From positions 1 to 50,815 of the IMG/VR virus record IMGVR_UViG_3300032316_001265: a stretch of DNA of 50,815 bases, one strand, 5' to 3'. Origin of the DNA: a virus. Positions 16,759 to 24,853 of the stretch are shown here, piece after piece; within the stretch, counting starts at the first letter, position 1; each line of letters starts with the position of its first letter. The notes under the pieces are model-generated. The model searched no databases. It was not told the origin of the DNA and saw nothing but the letters and a program-made list of their open reading frames with translations. Position numbers and translations under genes: made by a program.

Positions 16759-16764
16759 CGTGCC

Positions 16765-16794
16765 TTGCCGTATTTACCGATTTTTAGTTATGCT
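16765..16794 (+). promoter_or_regulatory. Sigma70-like promoter candidate
   Basis: TTGCCG (16765-16770), an 18-nt spacer and TATGCT (16789-16794), just after the AT-rich hairpin and about 34 nt before ATG 16828. Confidence 0.4.
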
Positions 16795-16827
16795 ACCGTT
16801 AGTCTTTTTACAAGGAGTTTATCTGAA

Positions 16828-17163
16828 ATGCCAATGGATTATATCTCGAGCCTGACGACGCTTTTTGGCGCCGACGCGACGATTACTGGTACCGGGACGA
16901 ACGCCGTGTTGTCGTTCAAGCCGTCGCAAACCGGCGTTGATAGTAATTTTGGAACGCCGCAGACAGCCCGCCCCGAAGCTATTGTGCTGGCGCTGCTGCA
17001 GAAGGTTTTTGCGGCGCAGGGCGTGACGGCCAATCGCGCTATGGAAGTGACAAAGACGTCGGTACTGGGCACAAAAGACAACGTTCAGGTCAGCGGCGAA
17101 CAGTACATAATTCGCATCTTTTCGGCGTCGGCGCTTTCCGGGCTGGACCCCGACACGCTCTAA
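16828..17163 (+). CDS. Unknown 111-residue protein with strong translation signal
   Basis: Starts at ATG 16828 with AAGGAG (16812-16817) 10 nt upstream; a second ATG lies at 16834. The protein is rich in Thr, Ala and Val and looks alpha/beta, with a Q/T-rich N-terminal third. No family recognised. Its own promoter candidate and strong ribosome-binding site suggest good expression. It sits 3 nt before the UDP-galactopyranose mutase gene. Confidence 0.75.
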   Translation: MPMDYISSLTTLFGADATITGTGTNAVLSFKPSQTGVDSNFGTPQTARPEAIVLALLQKVFAAQGVTANRAMEVTKTSVLGTKDNVQVSGEQYIIRIFSASALSGLDPDTL

Positions 17164-17166
17164 AAC

Positions 17167-18264
17167 ATGTACGACTATTTGGTCGTCGGCGCTGGATTAT
17201 TTGGCGCCGTATTCACCGAGCAAGCAACGTCTCGCGGTAAAAAGGTCTTAGTGATAGACCGCCGCGAGCACATTGCCGGCAATTGCTATACAGAGCAGCG
17301 GTACGGCGTTGAAGCGCACGTCTACGGCCCGCACATTTTTCACACCAACAGTGAAAAGATCTGGAATTACGTCAGGCAGTTTGGCGAGTTTAATAATTTT
17401 GTAAATCGTCCCAAAGTAAAGTACGGCGACAAGCTGTACTCATTTCCAATTAATCTGTTTACGCTGTATCAGATTTGGGGCGTACAGACTCCGGAAGAAG
17501 CGCGGCGCAAACTGGAAGAAGCGCGCGTTAAGATCGAGAATCCCGCCAATCTTGAGGAGTGGGCGCTCTCTCAAATTGGCCCGGAGCTGTATTACACGTT
17601 TATTCACGGTTATACGACCAAGCAGTGGGGGCGAGATCCGAAAGAGTTGCCCCATGGGATAATAAAGCGGCTTCCTATACGGCTCACGTTTGATGACAAC
17701 TACTTCTACGACAAGTACCAAGGTATTCCCGTTAACGGTTATACGGCGCTAATCAGTAATATGCTGGCAGGTGCAGACGTCATGCTTAATCATGACTACC
17801 TGGCCAAGCGCGACAGTTTTGACGCTATGGCTACGCAAGTTGTATTTACCGGTTGTCTCGACGAGTTCTATGAGTACAAGTTTGGCCGGTTAGACTACCG
17901 CACATTGCGCTTTGAGTCCGCGCAAATACTCACGCCTGATTTTCAAGGCAACGCAATTGTGAACTATACGGAAGCCGGCGTGCCGTATACGCGTATTGTC
18001 GAGCACAAGCACTTTACAGGGGCGCAGCTAGATCACACGTACATTACGCGCGAGTATCCGACCGCGTGGCATGAAAACGCTACGCCGTACTATCCGATTG
18101 CGGATGCGCTAAATACAGCCAGATACTCACAGTATGCAGAGCTAGCCAAAGCAGATAAAAAATATCTGTTTGGCGGCCGGCTAGCAGAGTATAAGTATTA
18201 CGACATGCATCAAGTGATTGGAAGCGCACTTGCCGCAGCAGAACGCCGCTTGGAGCCGACATGA
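17167..18264 (+). CDS. glf: UDP-galactopyranose mutase
   Basis: 365 residues, typical length. The FAD-binding loop VGAGLFG (7-13) opens the protein, followed by KVLVIDRREHIAGNCYTE and YGPHIFHT, which are hallmark Glf segments; YTTKQWG and the C-terminal FGGRLAEYKYYDMHQVIGSAL also match. The enzyme interconverts UDP-galactopyranose and UDP-galactofuranose, the precursor of galactofuranose in bacterial glycans. Its presence implies that the phage helps to make galactofuranose polymers, or secures their supply. The ATGA overlap with the next gene indicates an operon. Confidence 0.95.
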   Translation: MYDYLVVGAGLFGAVFTEQATSRGKKVLVIDRREHIAGNCYTEQRYGVEAHVYGPHIFHTNSEKIWNYVRQFGEFNNFVNRPKVKYGDKLYSFPINLFTLYQIWGVQTPEEARRKLEEARVKIENPANLEEWALSQIGPELYYTFIHGYTTKQWGRDPKELPHGIIKRLPIRLTFDDNYFYDKYQGIPVNGYTALISNMLAGADVMLNHDYLAKRDSFDAMATQVVFTGCLDEFYEYKFGRLDYRTLRFESAQILTPDFQGNAIVNYTEAGVPYTRIVEHKHFTGAQLDHTYITREYPTAWHENATPYYPIADALNTARYSQYAELAKADKKYLFGGRLAEYKYYDMHQVIGSALAAAERRLEPT

Positions 18265-19688
18265 TGCAGTCTGTGGAACAAATTCGCGAAGCTATTTTGG
18301 CCGGCGGACTGTATGACGACGGCCGCCCTGTATACGCAGAAAAATATCGGCCGTATTTTTCTGCTACGGGTTTATGGCAGCAGCCCGACGAACTGGCCGA
18401 GCTTTTACACTATTTGCAGCAGCAGCATATTCGGTCTTTTTTGAACATTGGCACGTTTAACGGGCGCACGTTCAAATTTATTGCCAATTTCCTGACCGCG
18501 CAAAATCCTAATCTTGTTTGCGTGACTGTGGATATCGAGCAGCATCCGACGCTGGTTCAAGCCCCCGAGTACCAGTATGTTATTGGCACGTCTGAAAATT
18601 TTGCGCACCAGCGTTTTGACCTCGTGTTTATCGACGGCGACCACGAATACGCTGCCGCCATGCGCGACTTTAACCTGGTGGGGCAGTATGCAAAATTTTG
18701 TGTATTTCATGATATTGCCGACCAATGGATTAGTGAACTTCCCGACGGCGGTTGCACGGCTGTTTGGAAAGAGTTAAAACAACAGTGCGCTAAAACGCAC
18801 GGGATTCACGAATTTGTTACAGCCGATAAACCCACGCAAACAATGGGACTTGGCGTCCTAGCCAAAAAACCAACCATGCGCCGAATTATTGTTACGCCCG
18901 CTGGCCGGGCATGTTATTTACGGTTGCTGTCTCGGCATCTCGCCGCACAAAAAACCCACTTTGATGAATGGCGCGTGTGGGTAAACACGGATACGCCAGA
19001 GGATTTGCAGTATCTGCAGGAATTATCTGAAAAGTATGATTGGGTCAAATTAATTCCACTTTGTGTGCCGTTCAATCGAAACATGACAATCTATTCGTTC
19101 TACAAAGATTGTCTGGACAGCGACGCGGTTTATCTCAGACTAGATGACGACGTTATCTGGCTAGAGGCAAACTTTGTTTCAAAAATGTTTACATTTCGCG
19201 AACAGCGAAAAGAGTTTGGTCTTGTGTTTGCAAACATTGTGAACAACGCCATAATATCGCATATCTATCAACGATCTGGTCTGCTAGATTGCCGACACGG
19301 TAAATGCGTTTACAACTGCACCGACCATGTTGGTTGGCATAGCGCAGAATTTGCAATGTATCTGCACGAACAGTTTTTGCAGGATCTGCGCCGTGGAGAG
19401 ATTTCTCGCTGGCGTTGTTTTCCCGAATGGCACTTGCACGATTTTGAGCGTGTGTCAATTAACTCTATCTCATTTTTTGGCGCAGACATGGTCAAATTTG
19501 ATGGTGAAGTTTTGCCGGACGAAGAGCCGTGGATGGCGTGCTATTTGCCGCAACAGTTGAACAAAATAGCGGCAATCAACGGTAACGCATTGTGCGTTCA
19601 TTTTGCGTTTGGGCCGCAGCGTGTTGCGCCCGAGTTTGATGAGGCGGCGTTATTGGCGCAGTACGAAAAATTTGCTCCGGTGGTGTGA
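18261..19688 (+). CDS. Fusion: class I methyltransferase plus glycosyltransferase
   Basis: 475 residues, two domains. Residues about 55-200 are a class I SAM methyltransferase (FLNIGTFNGRTF near 60-71, VTVDIE, FDLVFIDGDHEY near 119-130, VFHDI). Residues about 207-475 look like a rhamnosyltransferase-like GT-A enzyme (MRRIIVTPAGRACYLRLL, then YLRLDDDVIWL with D295-D296-D297). Joining a methyltransferase and a sugar transferase in one chain suggests successive modification of one glycan. The start overlaps the glf stop. Confidence 0.82.
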   Translation: MMQSVEQIREAILAGGLYDDGRPVYAEKYRPYFSATGLWQQPDELAELLHYLQQQHIRSFLNIGTFNGRTFKFIANFLTAQNPNLVCVTVDIEQHPTLVQAPEYQYVIGTSENFAHQRFDLVFIDGDHEYAAAMRDFNLVGQYAKFCVFHDIADQWISELPDGGCTAVWKELKQQCAKTHGIHEFVTADKPTQTMGLGVLAKKPTMRRIIVTPAGRACYLRLLSRHLAAQKTHFDEWRVWVNTDTPEDLQYLQELSEKYDWVKLIPLCVPFNRNMTIYSFYKDCLDSDAVYLRLDDDVIWLEANFVSKMFTFREQRKEFGLVFANIVNNAIISHIYQRSGLLDCRHGKCVYNCTDHVGWHSAEFAMYLHEQFLQDLRRGEISRWRCFPEWHLHDFERVSINSISFFGADMVKFDGEVLPDEEPWMACYLPQQLNKIAAINGNALCVHFAFGPQRVAPEFDEAALLAQYEKFAPVV

Positions 19689-19697
19689 GGCATTGTT

Positions 19698-21095
19698 GTG
19701 TTACCAGCTACGGCGCAGCAGCAAATAATTGCAATTCCAGATGTGGCGTTTTCGCCGTACGTTGTTTCCGGGAACTCTCGGCAGCACGTGTATTTAGATT
19801 TTTACCCAAATCGAAAATATGCGCACACAATTGTTATTGCGCCGCACCACCACGAAGCGTGGTTAAATATTCATTTGTTCAAAATTGCGCTGTTTTGCCG
19901 CGCGCACAATATTAAACTTGTGTCAGTTGGTCATGAAAATCAACTGCCATTTTTTGGCATGTTTTCTGACGCAGTTATTTTGCAAAAAGGCAATCTTGAC
20001 GCGTTGTTTGGCTGGTATTCAACATTCTCAACCGACACAACCGGCTTTGACGAACTGCCAGGCTGGCTCGACGTTTACAAACACGACAATTTACCGTGGG
20101 AAACTTTTCCAGTAAATATTGAGCAACTGATACCTGACGCGCGTAAGAAGTACACGTCGCCATGGCGCGCTATATACGCGCACTACGGCGCAGAACACGT
20201 AATAGGCGTCTTTAGCGACTGCCGGATTTTTATACAGCAGCGCAGCAAATTTGTGTTTGACGAATTAAACAATGCCGGAAAATTGCCGATAAACGCCATC
20301 TGGTGCGAAGTCAAAGAAAAATACGGCAAACTGAATCCGCGGCTGCAAAATTTACGCGACGCCGGTGTGCCGCTCGTTGGATTAGATAAGAGCATGCAGC
20401 GCGAACTCGTCAGCGCTTATCCTGCTGATTTTATGACATTGCAGATACTGTGCTCGCTTCGCAATAACTGCAAAATGCTGCTTGGTGCCGGCAGCGCGCA
20501 TGTTTTTGCAGTTACGCCGGCAAATATAGCAATGGCGATCGCCCCCGCCGACCGTTTTTATGCGGCAGAAACAGAGCATGTGGTTCGTAAATTTAATCAA
20601 CATCGTTTTGGTAGCGTGCCCTACATCGAAGAGGCGACGCTGACGTGGCTTTGCACAGAAGATCCGCGACAATACTCTACGGCGCCTGAAGATGAGCAGA
20701 TTGCGCATTGGCAGGTTGATTACTTTTTGGACGAGGCGGCTCTGCGGGCTCATTTGACATGCGCACTATCGCTACAGCCGCGCACAAATATAACTGAAAT
20801 TACATGGGAGCAATTTTTAGCAGACCGGCGGTTTGACGCGTTTACTGCTGGTTCCGCTGTACGCTTTCAGCGCGCCTGTGGTCACCACTTGTCTGATGCG
20901 CGGTTAAATTCTGACGGCACCATTACTCCAGCCTCTGGCAACGAAACATATTGGAATTGCACCGGCGACACGTTGACGTTTAAAACACACCTTGGGCAGA
21001 CGTCAACCGTTTTTAAACCAATTAATGACCTTACGCTGAGCGGGCCGTTTATTTACAACCAAGAGATTGAACATCAACTTGTTTTGATTAATTGA
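19698..21095 (+). CDS. Unknown large protein in the sugar operon
   Basis: 465 residues from GTG 19698, with GAGG 7 nt upstream. No domain is recognised with confidence. The first half (residues about 45-330) has alternating hydrophobic strands, including HTIVIAPHHHEAWLNIHLF and IFIQQRSKFVFDELNNAG, which would suit a GT-B-like or ADP-heptose-like fold, and the C-terminal 100 residues look beta-rich. Its place between a glycosyltransferase fusion and a GT9-like gene argues for a glycan-related role. The neighbouring bases are more AT-rich than elsewhere in the cluster. Confidence 0.75.
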   Translation: MLPATAQQQIIAIPDVAFSPYVVSGNSRQHVYLDFYPNRKYAHTIVIAPHHHEAWLNIHLFKIALFCRAHNIKLVSVGHENQLPFFGMFSDAVILQKGNLDALFGWYSTFSTDTTGFDELPGWLDVYKHDNLPWETFPVNIEQLIPDARKKYTSPWRAIYAHYGAEHVIGVFSDCRIFIQQRSKFVFDELNNAGKLPINAIWCEVKEKYGKLNPRLQNLRDAGVPLVGLDKSMQRELVSAYPADFMTLQILCSLRNNCKMLLGAGSAHVFAVTPANIAMAIAPADRFYAAETEHVVRKFNQHRFGSVPYIEEATLTWLCTEDPRQYSTAPEDEQIAHWQVDYFLDEAALRAHLTCALSLQPRTNITEITWEQFLADRRFDAFTAGSAVRFQRACGHHLSDARLNSDGTITPASGNETYWNCTGDTLTFKTHLGQTSTVFKPINDLTLSGPFIYNQEIEHQLVLIN

Positions 21096-21115
21096 TCGCT
21101 TTAGTCGCGTGTGGC

Positions 21116-22093
21116 ATGGTCAAAAAACTCATCCTCAGTAATCACCAAAGCCCGGGCGATCTGGTAATGTTGCTTTACGCAATTACCAGCCTGCACGAAA
21201 CATATCCGGGCGAGTATCTCACAGACGTGCGGGTGTCTGTGCCGGCTATTTTTAATCACAATCCGCTGATTACAAAAATAGACGACGCAGACGCCGAGGC
21301 CACGCGGATTGAAATGGAATATCCGCAGATCCACTCAAGCAACGCCAAACCTTACCGATTTACTACAGCCTTTACAGACTTCCTATCCGATAAGCTCCGC
21401 AGACCAATTAAACCGACGAATTTTTCTGGCGTGTTACCTATTGCCGAAGAAGAAAAAACTTGGTATTCAGGCGTGCACGAGAAACTTGGGCGCGATGTTC
21501 CATATTGGGTTTTAAACGCTGGACACAAATACGACTTCACAGCAAAGACGTGGTCGTTCAAGCGGTATCAAGAACTTGTGGAGGCGTGCCCAGATGTCTG
21601 TTTTGTGCAGATCGGATCTAAAGAACACAATCACCCAGAACTATACGGCGACAATTTAATTCGCATGGTTGGCGAGACGGACGCGCGACAGCTTATTCGT
21701 TTGGTCTACAACTCATTTGGCGTAATTAGCCCGGTGAGTCTCGCTGCGCATTTATCGTACGCTGTGCCGGCGCATCCAAGATTTAACCGCGCAAGTAGGG
21801 CAAGTATTGTGCTAGCTGGTGGGCGTGAAGGCGCGCACTGGGAGCAGGGCCCGAACCAGCAGTTTTTACACACATGCGGAATGCTGTCGTGCTGTTCTGG
21901 GGGCGGGTGCTGGAAAAGCCGCGTCGTGCCAATCAGTGACGGTGATAGCAAAGATAACGAGCTTTGCGTAGCGCCTGTGATGATGGAAGACGGGCAGTGG
22001 ATCGCCAGCTGCATGTCCATGATCGAAGTTGACGACGTAGCGCGCATTGTTCGGCGTTACATGCGCAATCTGGACTACGAGCCTAAAAACTGA
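21116..22093 (+). CDS. Glycosyltransferase family 9-like (heptosyltransferase-type)
   Basis: 325 residues from ATG 21116; a TTG at 21092 is a less likely start. The opening KKLILSNHQSPGDLVMLLYAI is the GT9 pattern (GxxGDxxxxxP-like), and the second half has VCFVQIGSKEHNHPELYG and LVYNSFGVISPVSLAAHLSYAV, matching the donor-binding half of heptosyltransferases. A Cys-rich loop (CGMLSCCSGGGCW, near residue 265) is unusual and could bind metal or form disulfides. Likely role: sugar transfer on a surface glycan. Confidence 0.8.
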   Translation: MVKKLILSNHQSPGDLVMLLYAITSLHETYPGEYLTDVRVSVPAIFNHNPLITKIDDADAEATRIEMEYPQIHSSNAKPYRFTTAFTDFLSDKLRRPIKPTNFSGVLPIAEEEKTWYSGVHEKLGRDVPYWVLNAGHKYDFTAKTWSFKRYQELVEACPDVCFVQIGSKEHNHPELYGDNLIRMVGETDARQLIRLVYNSFGVISPVSLAAHLSYAVPAHPRFNRASRASIVLAGGREGAHWEQGPNQQFLHTCGMLSCCSGGGCWKSRVVPISDGDSKDNELCVAPVMMEDGQWIASCMSMIEVDDVARIVRRYMRNLDYEPKN

Positions 22094-22128
22094 CCACGTA
22101 CCGCTGTGAAAGCAGGGCTGTTTTCGCA

Positions 22129-22587
22129 ATGACGCCGCGCCGCAATACCGCCATTGCACTGGACTTTGACCGAACGTTCACCAGCGATATTGAGTTCTGG
22201 CGGTTGTTTGTGCGTTGCGCCGTCATGCGCGGGCATCGTGTGTTTTGCGTCACGGGCCGCACAGAGTCGCCTAAAAACTGGCTCGAGCTGGCTGAGCTGT
22301 TTGGCCCGACTGTGCTTAAGCTTCTGAGTGATTGCGTGTTCTGCAACCATTCTTCAAAACGCGCGCGAATGCAAAGCCTGGGCTATAAGATCGACATTTG
22401 GATTGATGACATGCCGGAAGGCATCGGCACAGCAGTCGACAGCAGCGCGTTTAAAAAACTTGAAGACCAGTTTGACGTCTGCGAAACGTTGCCTATTTTT
22501 ACAAAACGCGCTGTAAATCCGGCGGCGATTTGGCGGCCAGCCAGCAAAGAGTTATTTACGGATCCGCCGCCGTCTAGTTTAAACTAG
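22129..22587 (+). CDS. HAD-superfamily phosphatase-like protein
   Basis: 152 residues. HAD motif I is LDFDRTFT (D12, D14, T16), motif II TGR (42-44), and motif IV WIDDMPEG (D93, D94), so the catalytic set is complete. It is short, with a minimal cap, like phage and giant-virus HAD hydrolases. The substrate is unknown; a sugar phosphate is plausible next to the glycan genes. A 16-nt palindrome spans its stop codon. Confidence 0.82.
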   Translation: MTPRRNTAIALDFDRTFTSDIEFWRLFVRCAVMRGHRVFCVTGRTESPKNWLELAELFGPTVLKLLSDCVFCNHSSKRARMQSLGYKIDIWIDDMPEGIGTAVDSSAFKKLEDQFDVCETLPIFTKRAVNPAAIWRPASKELFTDPPPSSLN

Positions 22588-22588
22588 A
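22573..22588. repeat. 16-nt perfect palindrome at the HAD stop codon
   Basis: TCTAGTTTAAACTAGA reads the same on both strands and includes the stop codon TAG. It lies about 50 nt upstream of a homing-nuclease-like gene. Confidence 0.8.
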
Positions 22589-22619
22589 TTTTGCACGCTA
22601 AAAAGCCCGTGCGCCCGCC

Positions 22620-22639
22620 ACACCGAATGGATTTGGTGT
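22620..22639 (+). promoter_or_regulatory. Hairpin directly in front of a start codon
   Basis: ACACCGAA (22620-22627) pairs with TTTGGTGT (22632-22639), with one G-U, around a TGGA loop, ending at the base before ATG 22640. It could hide the start from ribosomes. Translation control by upstream hairpins is known for homing nuclease genes in T4-like phages. Confidence 0.5.
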
Positions 22640-23335
22640 ATGCAAAAACGCTGGCATTATCTGTATGTAATTGTGTACCCGGCGCTCGGGTATAAGTTCT
22701 ATTATGGCTCACGAATAACCGACCGCATTCCAGATGACGACGTCTCGTATTTTGGGTCGTCGGTGACTTTTGCGCACTACAACGATCCGGCAAATACAGA
22801 GTACCAGGCAGACGCGTTAAAGATAATCTTGTGGGCGCGCCACTGGACGCATAACAAGAGAAACACAAACGCGTTAAACCGCAAAGAAGCAGAACTTATT
22901 CGCAGCGCCCTGTACGACAATGAACACCTCGGTCCTGACATCTGTTTGAATAGAAATCACGGAAAGCAGATTTTTATGACGCCCGAAGAGCGCCAAGCAG
23001 CTCTTGCGCGGTCAATCGCAGGCGGCGGCGGCTTTTTAAACATGTCGGCAGCAAAACTCAAAAAGTTTGCGGCAAAAGGCGGCGCCACAGCGCGAGAATT
23101 AGGCGTCGGTATTTACGCGCTGTCTGAGGCGCAGTTGCGGGCAGCTCGTGCGCGCGGAAACGCTGTAATTGCTGAAAAATATGCTAAAACGTACGAGCTC
23201 TTGAATCCGCAAAACAAGAAGATCAAATTTAAAAACATGCGCGCTTTTTGCCGCGAACACAATCTTGCGCCCGGGCATTTGCGCCGCGTACACTCTGGAA
23301 AATTGAAATCTTACAAAGGCTGGCGAAAACCATGA
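22640..23335 (+). CDS. GIY-YIG-like homing endonuclease with C-terminal DNA-binding repeat
   Basis: 231 residues. The N-terminus YLYVIVYPALGYKFYYGSR keeps the GIY-YIG spacing, with YVI (9-11) and YYG (21-23) in place of GIY and YIG, followed by R25 and later NRKEAEL with a candidate catalytic Glu. The C-terminal 40 residues (FKNMRAFCREHNLAPGHLRRV, then KSYKGWRK) match the NUMOD/HTH type of DNA-binding motif seen in phage homing nucleases. It is free-standing, has no visible ribosome-binding site, and carries a start-site hairpin. Probably a selfish element. Confidence 0.75.
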   Translation: MQKRWHYLYVIVYPALGYKFYYGSRITDRIPDDDVSYFGSSVTFAHYNDPANTEYQADALKIILWARHWTHNKRNTNALNRKEAELIRSALYDNEHLGPDICLNRNHGKQIFMTPEERQAALARSIAGGGGFLNMSAAKLKKFAAKGGATARELGVGIYALSEAQLRAARARGNAVIAEKYAKTYELLNPQNKKIKFKNMRAFCREHNLAPGHLRRVHSGKLKSYKGWRKP

Positions 23336-23658
23336 GTATGCTCAATCAATTGTCACTTATTTTTGGTGTGTTGCTTTTTGGCATTGTCGCTGGCTATATC
23401 GCCGGGCGGGTTGATCTCATAATTTGCAAATTAGCGCAAAGTCCCGGCAGCTCCGGCGGCTTTAATTTTAACCGCAAAACAGACAGCAGCGCTAAAGTTA
23501 AAACAGAGGTAGCCATCGACGATAGTAAATTCGTCACTGCAATCGATACCGCCGGATTTTCCAAGACATCTGAGACTGCTCTTGGCAAAGTAACCGAAAA
23601 ATCCGATGATATCCAGGCTTCTGTTTCAAGGCTCGCGCAGTTGAAAGGAAAAGCATGA
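23332..23658 (+). CDS. Single-pass membrane protein
   Basis: 108 residues from ATG 23332, overlapping the upstream stop (ATGA). One N-terminal membrane helix (LIFGVLLFGIVAGYIAG) is followed by a polar, Ser/Lys/Thr-rich, probably helical domain. No family recognised. It is coupled to the next small gene by another ATGA overlap. Confidence 0.65.
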   Translation: MSMLNQLSLIFGVLLFGIVAGYIAGRVDLIICKLAQSPGSSGGFNFNRKTDSSAKVKTEVAIDDSKFVTAIDTAGFSKTSETALGKVTEKSDDIQASVSRLAQLKGKA

Positions 23659-23798
23659 CCGCGCCGTTATTGGCTGTTGTGAGTATAATTTACGCTTATG
23701 TGTCCCTTGATCAGTGCTTTAAGGGCAACGGCGCCATGGCGGTGTTGTGGATGAGTTATGCCTGCGCCAACTGCGCGCTTATGTTTGGAAATAAATAG
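23655..23798 (+). CDS. 47-residue small membrane protein
   Basis: Starts in the ATGA overlap with the previous stop and ends TAG 23796-23798, 9 nt before the actin-like gene. The protein has two hydrophobic stretches (about 4-17 and 28-44). The ATGA coupling supports a real gene. Unknown function. Confidence 0.55.
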   Translation: MTAPLLAVVSIIYAYVSLDQCFKGNGAMAVLWMSYACANCALMFGNK

Positions 23799-23807
23799 GA
23801 GATAATC

Positions 23808-24809
23808 ATGCCCAAAGGCTTAGACGTCGGTACTTCGTTTATCGTGCTGGCAGAAGACACCGCGGACGGAAATGTCGTATACAAAGACTTTCGCGACGCG
23901 TTTTACGCCATCAAGCCGACTACGCCCGTCGCGACCAAAATGATCGAGAAGGGCCTGGCCGATAAGGTATTCGTAAAAGACGAGGACAATACGTTTATTC
24001 TGCTTGGCCAGGACGCCATTGAAAAAGCAGTTGAGCGTAATGATTCGGCAAAGCGACCGATGTACCGCGGCGTCGTATCGCCCAAAGAAAAAGACGCCAA
24101 ACGTATTCTGGCGTACATTCTTAAAGAAGTAGTCGGCAAAGGGCTGCCCGGCGAAAAAATTGTATTTTGCGTGCCTGCCCAGCCGGTTGACCAGCCCGAC
24201 GACGACTTTGACGTCGGTTATCACGAGGACGTTGTGAAGGCGATTTTAGCTGAGCGTAACTACGACGCTCGCGCAATTCACGAGGCCGAGGCGCTGTGCT
24301 ATTCAGAATTTGAAAACGACGACTACACCGGTATTGGCTTGTCATTTGGTGCCGGCATGGTAAACGTCTGCATCATGCTCAATGGCGAGCCGACGGTGCA
24401 ATTTTCCACGACGCGCTCTGGCGACTGGGTTGACCGGATGTCGGCGGTGGCAACATCCGAGCCAGACTCGGTAGTTCAAGCCGAAAAGGAACACGGCAAA
24501 TTTGTCATTGGCGAACCCAACGACAATCCCATTCTGGCCGCTGTGGCCGCGTATTACGATCGCCTGATTGACTACACCACAAAACAGCTCACTGCGGCGC
24601 TTACAGGCCACAAAGCGCTACCCAAGTTTAAAAACCCAATTCCAGTTGCAATCGCCGGCGGGACATCCAAGGCCGCTGGTTTCGTAGATATGTTCGCCAA
24701 AAAATTGCAAGAAAATGAATTCCCGCTCGTTGTCAAAGAAGTAAGGCACGCCAATGATCCGCTTCACGCAGTTGCGCGCGGATGTTTAATTGCCGCTAAG
24801 ATTCTTTAA
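23808..24809 (+). CDS. Actin-like ATPase (ParM/MreB superfamily)
   Basis: 333 residues. Phosphate loop 1 is GLDVGTSFIVLA (4-15), loop 2 is LSFGAGMVNV (about 178-188), and the adenosine motif is IAGGTSKAAGF (about 281-291): the actin/Hsp70 fold. The length fits plasmid ParM-type or phage actin-like proteins that form filaments for DNA segregation or positioning. A strong AGGAG 7 nt upstream and no neighbouring DNA-binding adaptor of the ParR type are noted. Filament formation is inferred from the family. Confidence 0.87.
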   Translation: MPKGLDVGTSFIVLAEDTADGNVVYKDFRDAFYAIKPTTPVATKMIEKGLADKVFVKDEDNTFILLGQDAIEKAVERNDSAKRPMYRGVVSPKEKDAKRILAYILKEVVGKGLPGEKIVFCVPAQPVDQPDDDFDVGYHEDVVKAILAERNYDARAIHEAEALCYSEFENDDYTGIGLSFGAGMVNVCIMLNGEPTVQFSTTRSGDWVDRMSAVATSEPDSVVQAEKEHGKFVIGEPNDNPILAAVAAYYDRLIDYTTKQLTAALTGHKALPKFKNPIPVAIAGGTSKAAGFVDMFAKKLQENEFPLVVKEVRHANDPLHAVARGCLIAAKIL

Positions 24810-24839
24810 TGTTGCGCAGTTCGTAAACCACTTACACAC

Positions 24840-24848
24840 TGATAAAAT
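24840..24848 (+). promoter_or_regulatory. Extended -10 promoter before the structured RNA
   Basis: TGATAAAAT (TG-n-TAAAAT) ends 5 nt before the 5' end of the predicted terminal stem of the structured RNA. A weak -35 (TTCGTA, 24820-24825) lies 17 nt upstream. The same nonamer recurs at 30111-30119. Confidence 0.55.
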
Positions 24849-24853
24849 ATGAG

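Noticed and set aside
16499-16855. 118-residue + strand frame
   Set aside because: It runs through the structured region, the hairpin and the promoter of the next gene and overlaps that gene's start; Arg/Ser-rich product without domain features.
23689-23694. TATAAT box inside the 47-residue gene
   Set aside because: No -35 at suitable spacing and it lies in coding sequence; probably chance.
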